56,843 bases of DNA from the NCBI RefSeq assembly GCF_014656095.1, contig NZ_BNBT01000042.1:1-56843 (forward strand), read 5' to 3'. Positions 23,938 through 31,409 of this stretch are shown one piece after another. Position numbers and translations under genes: made by a program. Source of the DNA: Streptomyces longispororuber. Its GTDB lineage: Bacteria; Actinomycetota; Actinomycetes; Streptomycetales; Streptomycetaceae. Under the pieces are notes generated by a model. It did not search any database. It worked only from the letters and a program-made list of their open reading frames with translations, and had not been told where the DNA came from. Numbering within the stretch: the stretch's first letter is position 1; each line of letters opens with the position of its first letter.

Positions 23938-25101
23938 ATGGACGCAGGGCTCAAGCGCGACCTTGAGGAGAAGGTCCGCTCCGGTGAGCGGCTGTCCCGC
24001 GAGGACGGCATCGCCCTGTACGAGTCCGACGACCTGGCCTGGCTCGGCGGTCTCGCGCACGAGGTGCGCACCCGCAAGAACGGCGACGTGGTGCACTTCA
24101 ACGTCAACCGGCACCTCAACATGACCAACGTGTGCACCGCGTCCTGCGCCTACTGCTCCTTCCAGCGCAAGCCGGGCGAGAAGGACGCGTACACGATGCG
24201 CATCGAGGAGGCGGTGAAGCTCGCCAAGGCCATGGAGGGCGAGAACCTCACCGAGCTGCACATCGTCAACGGCCTGCACCCGAACCTGCCGTGGCGCTAC
24301 TACCCGCGCTCGCTGCGGGAGCTCAAGGCCGCGCTGCCGGACGTCTCCCTGAAGGCCTTCACCGCCACCGAGATCCACCACTTCGAGACCATCTCCGGCC
24401 TGTCCGCGTCGGAGATCCTCGACGAGCTGATCGACGCCGGCCTGGAGTCGCTGACCGGCGGCGGCGCCGAGATCTTCGACTGGGAGGTCCGGCAGCACAT
24501 CGTGGACCACAAGACCCACTGGGAGGACTGGTCCCGCATCCACCGCCTCGCGCACGAGAAGGGTCTGAAGACCCCGTGCACGATGCTGTACGGCCACATC
24601 GAGGAGCCGCGCCACCGCGTCGACCACGTGCTGCGGCTGCGTGAGCTGCAGGACGAGACCGGCGGCTTCCAGGTCTTCATCCCGCTGCGCTACCAGCACG
24701 ACTTCGTGGACATGCAGGACGGCAAGGTCCGCAACCGCCTCCAGGCCCGCACCAGGATGGCCTCCGGCATCGAGGCGCTGAAGACCTTCGCGGTCTCCCG
24801 GCTGCTGTTCGACAACGTGCCGCACGTCAAGGTCTTCTGGGTCATGCACGGCGTCGCGACCGCGCAGCTCGCGCTGCAGCACGGCGCGGACGACATGGAC
24901 GGCTCGGTCGTCGAGTACAAGATCACGCACGACGCGGACAACTTCGGCACGCCGAACAAGCTGACCCGCGACGACCTCCTCGACCTCATCCGCGAGGCCG
25001 GGTTCCGCCCGGTGGAGCGCAACACCCGCTACGAGGTCATCCGCGAGTACCCCGGCCCCGACCGGGAGCTGCGCGAGTCGCCCCAGCCCATGCGGGTCTG
25101 A
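23938..25101 (+). CDS. mqnE: Aminofutalosine synthase, radical SAM
   Basis: 387 residues from ATG 23938 with AGAGG upstream. The [4Fe-4S] site is CTASCAYC (CxxxCxxC) at ~65-72 within NMTNVCTASCAYCSF, followed by HIVNGLHPNLPW and TGGGAEIFDWEVRQHI. These match MqnE, which joins 3-(1-carboxyvinyl)oxybenzoate (made by MqnA) to SAM to form aminofutalosine. Together with mqnA at 42.6 kb and mqnLPM upstream, it shows that the organism makes menaquinone by the futalosine route. Confidence 0.95.
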   Translation: MDAGLKRDLEEKVRSGERLSREDGIALYESDDLAWLGGLAHEVRTRKNGDVVHFNVNRHLNMTNVCTASCAYCSFQRKPGEKDAYTMRIEEAVKLAKAMEGENLTELHIVNGLHPNLPWRYYPRSLRELKAALPDVSLKAFTATEIHHFETISGLSASEILDELIDAGLESLTGGGAEIFDWEVRQHIVDHKTHWEDWSRIHRLAHEKGLKTPCTMLYGHIEEPRHRVDHVLRLRELQDETGGFQVFIPLRYQHDFVDMQDGKVRNRLQARTRMASGIEALKTFAVSRLLFDNVPHVKVFWVMHGVATAQLALQHGADDMDGSVVEYKITHDADNFGTPNKLTRDDLLDLIREAGFRPVERNTRYEVIREYPGPDRELRESPQPMRV

Positions 25102-25207
25102 CCCGCTTCCTGCACGGGCCCCGGTGCATGCTTCACTGGAGGGGCTCGTCCAGCTCGGGCTGATTCGGGATGCTCGGGCCTCTGTCGGAACGGAAGAGTG
25201 GATTGAC

Positions 25208-25501
25208 ATGCTCCGCTACACGCTGATGCGCCTCGGGATCTTCGCGGGTTGCTTCGTGGTCGTCTGGGGCCTGGTCTACTCCGGCGTCGTGCCGCGCGGC
25301 CTCGGCGGTTCCAACCTCCTGTGGGTGGCCCTGCTCGCCCTGGTCGTCTCCGCGCCCATCAGCTTCGTCGTCCTGCGCAAGGAGCGCGACCGGGCCTCGG
25401 CGAAGGTCGTCGCGAAGGTCGACGACGTCAAGGCCAGCCTGGAGCGCAACCGGGCCCAGGAGGACGCCGTCGACGACGCGGCGCGCACCGCGAAGTCGTA
25501 A
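25208..25501 (+). CDS. DUF4229-type small membrane protein
   Basis: 97 residues from ATG 25208. Two helices (LRLGIFAGCFVVVWGLVYSG-like region ~7-27 and LLWVALLALVVSAPISFVVL ~35-54) precede a charged coiled tail (LRKERDRASAKVVAKVDDVK). This matches DUF4229 proteins that commonly follow mqnE in Streptomyces. Function unknown. A strong terminator follows 18 bp after the stop. Confidence 0.85.
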   Translation: MLRYTLMRLGIFAGCFVVVWGLVYSGVVPRGLGGSNLLWVALLALVVSAPISFVVLRKERDRASAKVVAKVDDVKASLERNRAQEDAVDDAARTAKS

Positions 25502-25519
25502 GGTTCGTCACACGTAAGG

Positions 25520-25559
25520 AAACCCGGTACTGGAGCTTGCCGCTCCGGTACCGGGTTTT
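25520..25559 (+). terminator. Strong intrinsic terminator
   Basis: AAACCCGGTAC (25520-25530) pairs perfectly with GTACCGGGTTT (25548-25558), with an inner GGAGC/GCTCC stem and a TTGCC loop; the 3' arm ends in TTTT. It separates the menaquinone cluster from the cysteine-leader transporter. Confidence 0.9.
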
Positions 25560-25629
25560 CGCTGTCTCTGGGAGCCTTGGGGCCGCCCTACCTCAAACAA
25601 GTCCTTTGATGTGCTCAAAGTTCAAGTGT

Positions 25630-25642
25630 TAACGTGTTCGAC
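25630..25642 (+). promoter_or_regulatory. -10 element for a leaderless leader-peptide transcript
   Basis: TAACGT at 25630-25635 is followed by 7 nt and the ATG at 25643, the geometry of Streptomyces leaderless transcripts. A -35-like TTTGAT occurs near 25605. Transcription would start at the leader ATG. Confidence 0.5.
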
Positions 25643-25747
25643 ATGAAGACAGCAGCCGCGCACCGCACTGCCATGAGCACCCTGCTCGTGGCGCGCCTGC
25701 ATGTCGATCTCTGCCGCTGCATGTCCGCGGCCTGTTGCCGCGTCTGA
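25643..25747 (+). CDS. Cysteine-rich leader peptide (putative attenuator uORF)
   Basis: 34 codons from ATG 25643 (or 24 codons from the in-frame ATG 25673). The product contains LLVARLHVDLCRCMSAACCR, with Cys at CRC and ACC near the stop codon. Peptides of the R-[LR]-H-V-D-L-C-R type precede sulfur and cysteine genes in actinobacteria, and poly-Cys uORFs act as cysteine-responsive attenuators in mycobacteria. Ribosome stalling when Cys-tRNA is scarce would alter downstream RNA structure or termination. The transporter starts 94 bp later. Confidence 0.75.
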   Translation: MKTAAAHRTAMSTLLVARLHVDLCRCMSAACCRV

Positions 25748-25841
25748 GACCGAACCCTCGAACAGACCCTTGCAGCGGTGCCCGCCGGCCCTTCGCGGTC
25801 GCCGCTCCCTCACGTCCCCCGTCATTACCCGGAGTGTGTCC

Positions 25842-27170
25842 GTGTCCGCGAATTCCGCGTCCCCCACCGACCAGAAGCCCGGCTTCCGGATACCGAGGTT
25901 CCTGAAGCTGCCGTTCTGGGCCCAGATCCTCGGCGGTCTGGTGCTCGGCGTCCTGCTCGGCTGGCTCGCCCGCAGCCAGGACATCGGCTGGCTCGTCACC
26001 ACCCTGTCCAAGGTGGGCGACACCTTCGTCGGCCTGCTGAAGCTGGCCGTGGCGCCGCTGGTGTTCTTCGCCATCCTCATCTCGATCACGAACCTGCGGA
26101 AGGTCAACAACGCCGCGCGGCTGGCCACCCGCACGCTGCTGTGGTTCATGATCACGTCGCTGATCGCGGTCGCCATCGGCCTTGTCATCGGCCTGGTCAC
26201 CAACCCCGGCGCGGGCACCGGCCTGACCCCCAAGGACGGCTCCAAGCCCGAGCACCAGGGCTCCTGGATCGACTTCCTGACCGGCATCATCCCCACGGAC
26301 GTCATCACGCCCTTCACCGAGCTGAACGTCCTCCAGATCGTCTTCATGGCCGCCGTCGCCGGCGTGGCCGTCCTCAAGATCGGCGACGAGAAGGCCAAGC
26401 CGGTCCTGGACCTCAGCGAGGCCGTCCTCGCGCTGCTCCAGAAGGCCCTGTGGTGGGTCATCAAGCTCTCCCCGATCGGCACCATCGGCCTCATCGGCTT
26501 CGCCATCGCCGACTACGGCTGGAACCTGATCAGCAAGTACGCGACGTTCACCGCGGACATCTACGTCGGCTGCGCCCTGGTGCTCTTCGGCGTCTACCCG
26601 CTGCTGCTCGCCACGGTCGCCAAGGTCAACCCGGTCCAGTTCTTCAAGGGCGCCTGGCCCGCGATCCAGCTCGCCTTCGTCTCGCGCTCCTCGGTCGGCA
26701 CGATGCCGCTCACGCAGAAGGTCACCGAGCGCCTCGGCGTGCCGAAGGAGTACACGTCCTTCGCGGTGCCGTTCGGCGCCACCACCAAGATGGACGGCTG
26801 CGCCGCGATCTACCCGGCCATCGCCGCGATCTTCGTCGCGCAGATCTTCGACGTGCCGATGGGCATCAAGGAGTACCTGCTCATCGCCTTCGTCTCGGTC
26901 GTCGGCTCCGCCGCGACGGCGGGCCTCACCGGCGCCACGGTCATGCTGACCCTGACCCTGTCCACCCTCGGCCTGCCCATGGAGGGCGTCGGCCTGCTCA
27001 TGGCCATCGACCCCGTCGTGGACATGATGCGCACGGCCACGAACGTCGCCGGGCAGGCTCTGGTCCCGGTCGTCGTCGCCGCCCGCGAGGACATCCTCGA
27101 CCGGAACGCGTACGAGTCGGCGTCGGCCTCCCCCCTCGACGAGCCGGACGCCCTGCCGGCCGCAGCCTGA
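25842..27170 (+). CDS. Dicarboxylate/amino acid:cation symporter, candidate cystine importer
   Basis: 442 residues from GTG 25842, chosen because GGAG at 25831-25834 lies 7 nt upstream. DAACS (GltP/DctA/TcyP) family: many hydrophobic helices, a serine-rich re-entrant loop SRSSVGTMPLT (SSVGT motif), then FAVPFGATTKMDGCAAIYPA (the GATxNMDG-like region, here TKMDG) and a C-terminal AIDPVVDMMRTATNVAGQ. The family carries dicarboxylates, glutamate or cystine. The Cys-rich leader peptide just upstream makes cyst(e)ine transport (TcyP-like) the best guess. This is an inference from control, not from substrate-site residues. Confidence 0.92.
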   Translation: MSANSASPTDQKPGFRIPRFLKLPFWAQILGGLVLGVLLGWLARSQDIGWLVTTLSKVGDTFVGLLKLAVAPLVFFAILISITNLRKVNNAARLATRTLLWFMITSLIAVAIGLVIGLVTNPGAGTGLTPKDGSKPEHQGSWIDFLTGIIPTDVITPFTELNVLQIVFMAAVAGVAVLKIGDEKAKPVLDLSEAVLALLQKALWWVIKLSPIGTIGLIGFAIADYGWNLISKYATFTADIYVGCALVLFGVYPLLLATVAKVNPVQFFKGAWPAIQLAFVSRSSVGTMPLTQKVTERLGVPKEYTSFAVPFGATTKMDGCAAIYPAIAAIFVAQIFDVPMGIKEYLLIAFVSVVGSAATAGLTGATVMLTLTLSTLGLPMEGVGLLMAIDPVVDMMRTATNVAGQALVPVVVAAREDILDRNAYESASASPLDEPDALPAAA

Positions 27171-27193
27171 CACCTCCCTGACCCCGGCCTGCA

Positions 27194-27229
27194 ACGAGCC
27201 CCACGCCGACACCGCGGCGTGGGGCTCGT
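27194..27229. terminator. Long perfect hairpin after the symporter gene
   Basis: ACGAGCCCCACGCC (27194-27207) pairs over 14 bp with 27216-27229; loop GACACCGC. There is no T-run on either strand. Placed between convergent genes, it can end transcripts from both sides. Confidence 0.75.
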
Positions 27230-27291
27230 GGGGTGGTGGGGCCCCGTATGCGCGGGCCTTCACGAACCCCGCCCACCTCGTCTGCTGACGC

Positions 27292-27741
27292 TCACCGCGA
27301 GCAAGCGCAGACGTGCACGTAGCTGAATACGAGGCCGCGCAGGCCCTGCCAGAGGATCGGGCGGACGGCTGCGCCGGGCAGGATGACGTCCCAGCACTCC
27401 ACGCACCACGGGGGCGGCGCCCCAGCCTGCTGCTGCGCGTCGAGGTGCGCCTGCTGGAGGGCGCCCGCCTTCCCGCACGAGCCGCGCGGGCAGCGCCGGC
27501 ATCTGACGCCGTGGTGGTACCAGTCGAGGTAGGTCTGCAGGGCCCGTATCCGGCGCTCGCAGCACGGCACGCAGGCGTGCGGGTGCCAGGGGGGTGGGCC
27601 GCCGAGGGGGATGCCCTCGCGCTCCTGGAGCTCGCGCTCGCACCAGACGCACGCGGTGCCGGACCGCTGCGACGCGGTGAAGGTGATGGGGGCGGGCGCG
27701 GCGTACAGCCTCAGCGCCTCCATCGTGGCCGACTCATGCAC
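27292..27741 (-). CDS. Cysteine-rich putative zinc-binding protein
   Basis: 149 residues from GTG 27741 (overlapping the preceding stop by 8 nt), or 143 from ATG 27723. Repeated paired Cys: CVWCERE (~31-37), CVPCCERR (~57-64), CRRCPRGSC (~80-88), CVECW (~112-116) and a terminal CACSR. This spacing suggests two or more zinc-ribbon or RING-like sites. Last gene of a four-gene coupled operon in an accessory patch; no function assigned. Confidence 0.72.
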   Translation of the reverse strand: MHESATMEALRLYAAPAPITFTASQRSGTACVWCERELQEREGIPLGGPPPWHPHACVPCCERRIRALQTYLDWYHHGVRCRRCPRGSCGKAGALQQAHLDAQQQAGAPPPWCVECWDVILPGAAVRPILWQGLRGLVFSYVHVCACSR

Positions 27742-27922
27742 GCGCCTCGGCCCCTTCGTGACGGGTGGGCTCGTGGTCCAGCTCGTCGCCCGTCCGCGCG
27801 GCGTGCAGGCGGGTGGCCTCCGGGCAGTTGGCGAGGATGCCGAGGTGGATCAGGGGGCACGTGCCAAGGTGCTCGCGGTACGCGGGGAGGTCCAGGGACT
27901 CGTACTCGTCGACGGCCGTCAT
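27734..27922 (-). CDS. Small hypothetical protein (62 residues)
   Basis: ATG 27922 overlaps the stop of the upstream gene (ATGA). The product begins MTAVDEYESLDLPAYREHLG, contains CPLIHLGILANCPEATRL, and ends in an acidic/basic mix. Its own stop lies inside the next gene start. Coding is supported by the chain of overlaps. Family not recognised. Confidence 0.65.
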   Translation of the reverse strand: MTAVDEYESLDLPAYREHLGTCPLIHLGILANCPEATRLHAARTGDELDHEPTRHEGAEARA

Positions 27923-28386
27923 CGGCCCACCGTCCTGAGGGGGTCGGCCGTCGCCAGCAGCGCGCGCAGGTACCGCGGGTCGCACAGATGGCCGGGGGCC
28001 TGCGGCTCGACGATCCAGCGCATGAGCATGGAGACGTGCCCTGGGCGAGGCACGCCGAGCAAGGTGTTCGTGCTCAGCCGGTCCTCTTCCCCGTCCCACT
28101 GGGCGTCCACCGGGATCAGTACGTAGTACGGGCCTCCGGGACTTCGCAGGTCGCGGATCACCGGGCCCTCCACCCACGCGCGCAGCGCCGGAGCCACTGT
28201 CTGGGGCTCAACGCTGCGCACCGCGGTGTGCATGCGCTCGGCCGGGACGCGGACCGCGTCGAAGCGGCGGCCGAGCGGGACCAGGGCAGCGCCGCGTGTC
28301 TCCCACTCCGCCCACACTGCCTCGGGGTGGGGATCGGCCTCTGCCAGCCAAGCGGCGATCAACCTGCGTTCTGCCTGCGTCGTCAT
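27919..28386 (-). CDS. Hypothetical protein, possibly primase/polymerase-like fold
   Basis: 155 residues from ATG 28386, overlapping the previous stop (ATGA). Notable segments: ALVPLGRRFDAVRVPAERMH, VEGPVIRDLRSPGGPYYVLI and HVSMLMRWIVEPQAPGHLCD. The F/W-D-A-V-R-[VI]-P pattern recalls small Streptomyces proteins related to bifunctional primase-polymerase N-termini, but catalytic acids cannot be assigned with confidence. Second gene of the accessory operon. Confidence 0.68.
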   Translation of the reverse strand: MTTQAERRLIAAWLAEADPHPEAVWAEWETRGAALVPLGRRFDAVRVPAERMHTAVRSVEPQTVAPALRAWVEGPVIRDLRSPGGPYYVLIPVDAQWDGEEDRLSTNTLLGVPRPGHVSMLMRWIVEPQAPGHLCDPRYLRALLATADPLRTVGR

Positions 28387-28595
28387 TGCACTACCTCCGG
28401 GCGTGGGTGGAGATGTGCCTCGAGACAAACCAGAAGACGCCGGCCTTCAGTGCGTGACAGGACGAGGTCGATGTCACCCTGGTGCTCGTCGAGCGCGTAG
28501 AGGGTGACCGGGACGCGGACTTCTCCGGTGCTGGGATCGCCTGTGAGGGGCTCGTCCCGGCGGGGCGAAGCGTGCAAGCGGACGGCTAGCGGCAC
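28383..28595 (-). CDS. Small hypothetical protein (70 residues), first gene of the accessory operon
   Basis: GTG 28595 starts (M)PLAVRLHASPRRDEP; GAGGGGAG lies ~8 nt upstream. The rest (VRVPVTLYALDEHQGDIDLV, RTEGRRLLVCLEAHL) suggests a small beta-strand-rich protein. The stop overlaps the next start (ATGA). No family recognised. Confidence 0.6.
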   Translation of the reverse strand: MPLAVRLHASPRRDEPLTGDPSTGEVRVPVTLYALDEHQGDIDLVLSRTEGRRLLVCLEAHLHPRPEVVQ

Positions 28596-28643
28596 GGTGT
28601 GCTCCCCTCGTCGGCTCTGATGAGGGCATCACCGTAGGGGCCC

Positions 28644-28687
28644 GGACAAGGGAAAAGGGGGACGGATTGTCCCCCTGTCCCGGACAG
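28644..28687. promoter_or_regulatory. Cluster of GGACA/TGTCC half-sites, candidate operator of the adjacent XRE regulator
   Basis: GGACAA (28644-28649), TTGTCC (28667-28672) and the odd palindrome CTGTCC-C-GGACAG (28675-28687) lie together between the XRE regulator stop and the operon start at 28595. Read on the minus strand they overlap the expected promoter of the four-gene operon (TTGTCC ... TACGGT). They may bind the XRE protein encoded just upstream. Confidence 0.45.
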
Positions 28688-28694
28688 CCCCTCT

Positions 28695-29933
28695 TCAGGT
28701 GGCGGTGGCTACGCCTGCCGACACAGCGAGGCATCCCGCTTCTTTGCGCATCGCCCGGGGTGCCGAGCGCCACAGGTCTGCGGCGACTCCGCGCGCTGAT
28801 GGGGTGTACGCGACGGTCTCTGTGCTGATCTTGACGGCCATCTGCATGACGTGCAGGGCGGCGGTGCGGTCGCCGCGTTGGAGGTGCCCGCGGGCGACCT
28901 CGACCCAGAGGCGGGCGCGCCGTTCCACTGACGGCATCGTGTCGGGATCGACCTCGTCGGCGAGTCCGATTGCCTTGCTGGACTTTCGCAGGTCGGTCGC
29001 GACGCTGATCTCGTGGAAGTCCACGTTGGCTCGGCCGAACACCGTGCTGGGGTGGACGTAACTCGTCGGCAGGCTCTTGGCGACTTGGTCTCCCTTGTCC
29101 CAGTACCGCCATGCGTCACCCTCCCGGCTCTCGCGAGCAGCGGTGACAGCAGCGTGCAGTTGCAGCGCACCGTAGACGCCGCGCCAGTCGTCCGGTGCTC
29201 CGTCGAGGTGAGGGCGGATGAAGTCTGCAGCCTCTGTGACAACTCGCAGCGCTTCCTCGGGGTAGCTCGTCTCGCGAAGGATGTTGCCCATATTCCATGC
29301 CGCCGCTGCCATCGCCGCCGGGTGATCAGCATCCTGCGCGGCGGCGAGCGCGCGATCTGCGACCACCCACGCGAGTTCCGCGGGTGCGATGTACGCGGTG
29401 GCCTGCCCCGTCAGCCGGTAGACGTCAGAGAGTGTTACGAGCGCGGCTCGCCGCTCGGCTCCGTCAAGGGCGCGCACCGCTGTCTCGGCGTCGCGGATCA
29501 GGTCGGGCAGCAGTGCGCAGACCTCGGTGCGGTTACGGACGGAGGTGTGCCAGAGGCGCCAGGTTTGGTCGACCCGGCCTTGGAGAAGCGCGGGGTCGGC
29601 GGGGGCCAAGGGCGTGGACGTGGGGTTGAGCGTCCGGTTCATCACGGCGGCCCAGATGGCAGGCAGCCCGGGATGGGAGAGGCGTCCGAGGGGTACCGCT
29701 TGCGCGGGGCCGTCGCTGCGCCCGGTGAGGACCGACAGGTCCGAGAGCTGGAGAGCAGCCGCCAGCCGCATCAGCAAAGTGTGGGAGTTCAGGTCGCGCT
29801 CGCCGCTCTCGATCTTCTTCAACCAGTCGGGGCCGCGCCCGCAGAGCTGCGCGAGACCGGGGCGTGTCATACCTCGGGACTCCCGTAGAAGGCGGATTCG
29901 TTCACCGAGGCTGAGATCGTCAGGGATGTCCAC
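28695..29933 (-). CDS. XRE-family regulator with helical (TPR-like) C-terminal region
   Basis: 412 residues from GTG 29933. HTH_3-type domain at ~9-63 (LGERIRLLRESRGMTRPGLA, LCGRGPDWLKKIESGERDLN). The remaining ~300 residues are helical repeats (for example AAMAAAAWNMGNILRETSYP, ALQLHAAVTAARESREGDAW, ARLWVEVARGHLQRGDRTAA), like the TPR regions of Streptomyces peptide-responsive or partner-binding XRE regulators. It precedes, on the same strand, the four-gene coupled operon and likely controls it. Confidence 0.88.
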   Translation of the reverse strand: MDIPDDLSLGERIRLLRESRGMTRPGLAQLCGRGPDWLKKIESGERDLNSHTLLMRLAAALQLSDLSVLTGRSDGPAQAVPLGRLSHPGLPAIWAAVMNRTLNPTSTPLAPADPALLQGRVDQTWRLWHTSVRNRTEVCALLPDLIRDAETAVRALDGAERRAALVTLSDVYRLTGQATAYIAPAELAWVVADRALAAAQDADHPAAMAAAAWNMGNILRETSYPEEALRVVTEAADFIRPHLDGAPDDWRGVYGALQLHAAVTAARESREGDAWRYWDKGDQVAKSLPTSYVHPSTVFGRANVDFHEISVATDLRKSSKAIGLADEVDPDTMPSVERRARLWVEVARGHLQRGDRTAALHVMQMAVKISTETVAYTPSARGVAADLWRSAPRAMRKEAGCLAVSAGVATAT

Positions 29934-30538
29934 GCATGCCCCCTCGTAACGGTGCCGTTCAGGTCAGAGTACGACCGCCGTCAACGGGTGGACCCGGGCA
30001 CGACGAAGCGGCCCCGCTCCCCTACAGGGCGCGGGACCGAAGTTACACACCGGAGGGGTAGAGGCTCGTGATCTCAGTCGGGGCCGGGTCGGGAACGCCG
30101 CCGAGCTTCTTGACCTGCTCGCCCCGCCGGGGACCACCCCCGCACGCGCGGGGACCACGGGACGTGACCTGGGCATTTGTTAGGCGGTCGGGGAGTTTTT
30201 GCTTACTTCTTGAGAAGTCGGCATTGCGGCCATGTGGAAGTATCCTACGCAATCTTGGGCATAGCGGATCGTGGCGGCTCAACTCCGCAGCCAGCAAGGC
30301 GTTGTGGCGGTACGCCTCGGTGGGCTTCGTTGACGCTACTCGATCGCGGTGGAGGCTCGCCTGGAGTTGGGGGTGTGCTGTCGGGCGGGTGCTGGGAAGT
30401 AGCTCCCGGCCTTGTTGACGGTGCTGCTCGTGCTGCGTGTGTGGCGGAGCCGGGTCGGTGGACGGCCGGGCGGGGGTGGGTAGTTCGGGGCGTCGGTCTT
30501 CGTGGCCGGCTGCGGGGACCGGCGCCGTAGGCTGATCT
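29934..30538. other. 605-bp non-coding patch with CRISPR-like repeat
   Basis: No convincing gene. Codon statistics of open frames (for example minus 30043-30297 and plus 30177-30530) are non-coding, and parts are less GC-rich than the surroundings. It contains the isolated CRISPR-type repeat at 30130-30158 and, at 30241-30430, sequence I cannot classify, possibly decayed mobile DNA. Confidence 0.4.
30130..30158 (-). CRISPR. Single type I-E-like CRISPR repeat with leader-like flank (degenerate or orphan array)
   Basis: Exactly 29 bp. On the minus strand it starts GTGGTCCCCGCGCGTGCGGG and ends in a GTGGTCCC-type motif, with the CCCCGC/GCGGGG hairpin of actinobacterial type I-E repeats. The flank at 30159-30240, which would be the leader side, is A/T-enriched (AAGCAAAAACTCCCC and CCCAGGTCACGTCCC next to the repeat). 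No second repeat was found at the 61-bp period on either side, and no cas genes are in the window. Confidence 0.5.
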
Positions 30539-31231
30539 GTGGACGGTCGGGGCGAGGACGGGGCGGGTGGGGTGGGAGACGTGGGGGGCGAGGCGGTGAA
30601 GGTGCGGCGGAAGCGGATGCCGCGGGCCGAGCGGGAGCGGCAGATGCTCGACGCGGCGGTGCGGACCTTCGGGCAGCGGGGCTACCGGGCCGCGTCCATG
30701 GACGAGATCGCGGAGCTCGCGGGGGTGTCCAAGCCGCTGGTGTACCTGTACTTGAACAGCAAGGAAGAGCTGTTCACCGCCTGTATCCGCCGGGAGGCCG
30801 CCGCGCTGACGCGGGCCGTGCGCGGCGCCGTCGCGCCCGGTCCGGCCGACCGGCAGCTCTGGGACGGGCTGCGGGCGTTCTTCGAGCACACCGGGCGCCA
30901 CCCCGACGCCTGGGCGGTGCTGCACAGCCAGGCGCGGACGGTCGGCGAGCCGTTCGCCGCCGAGGTGAACGCGCTGCGCGCCGAACTCGTCGCCTTCGTG
31001 ACCGCGCTGCTCGCCGCGGCCGCGCGCGAGGCCCACCAGGACCCGTCGCTGCCCGACCGCGAGGTCGCGGGCCTCGCCCACGCCCTCGTCGGCGCCGCCG
31101 AGTCCCTGGCCGGGTGGGCCAACGCCGAACCGGACGTCTCCGCCCGCGAGGCCGCGGCCACGCTCATGAACTTCGCCTGGGCCGGGCTCGGGGACCTGAT
31201 GGAGGGGCGGCGGTGGTCGCCGCCGTCGTGA
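30539..31231 (+). CDS. TetR/AcrR-family transcriptional regulator
   Basis: 230 residues from GTG 30539, which sits 5 nt after TAGGCT (30528-30533), suggesting a leaderless mRNA; GTG 30596 is an alternative that removes a Gly-rich segment. TetR_N: RQMLDAAVRTFGQRGYRAAS and MDEIAELAGVSKPLVYLYL. The C-terminal ligand domain contains LRAFFEHTGRHPDAWAVLHS and a GLAHALVGAAESLAGW helix. It precedes a secreted hydrolase on the same strand with 178 bp between. Ligand unknown. Confidence 0.93.
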   Translation: MDGRGEDGAGGVGDVGGEAVKVRRKRMPRAERERQMLDAAVRTFGQRGYRAASMDEIAELAGVSKPLVYLYLNSKEELFTACIRREAAALTRAVRGAVAPGPADRQLWDGLRAFFEHTGRHPDAWAVLHSQARTVGEPFAAEVNALRAELVAFVTALLAAAAREAHQDPSLPDREVAGLAHALVGAAESLAGWANAEPDVSAREAAATLMNFAWAGLGDLMEGRRWSPPS

Positions 31232-31409
31232 CCTGGGTGGACACCTCAGTTGGTCACGGAGTGTGAGCGTCGGTCCTCGGCTGAACGGGCGAGGGGCGGC
31301 GCGGGCGCCTAGCCTGGCCGGAGGGGGACCGGACGGGGAGCCGGGCGGGGAGGTGCCCGGAGAGACCCCGGGGAGCTCGAGGGGGAGACCGCACCTCTTG
31401 GAGGCCGCT

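Noticed and set aside
25701..25841. Longer start for the symporter (ATG in the leader region)
   Set aside because: It would overlap the Cys-rich leader peptide in another frame, and lacks a ribosome site, while GTG 25842 has GGAG 7 nt upstream.
30069..30101. Possible second CRISPR repeat one period from the first
   Set aside because: Best alignment matches about half of 29 positions, no better than expected for GC-rich DNA.
30241..30530. Decayed transposase
   Set aside because: Frames give short W/R-rich fragments with no DDE or IS-end inverted repeats that I can identify.
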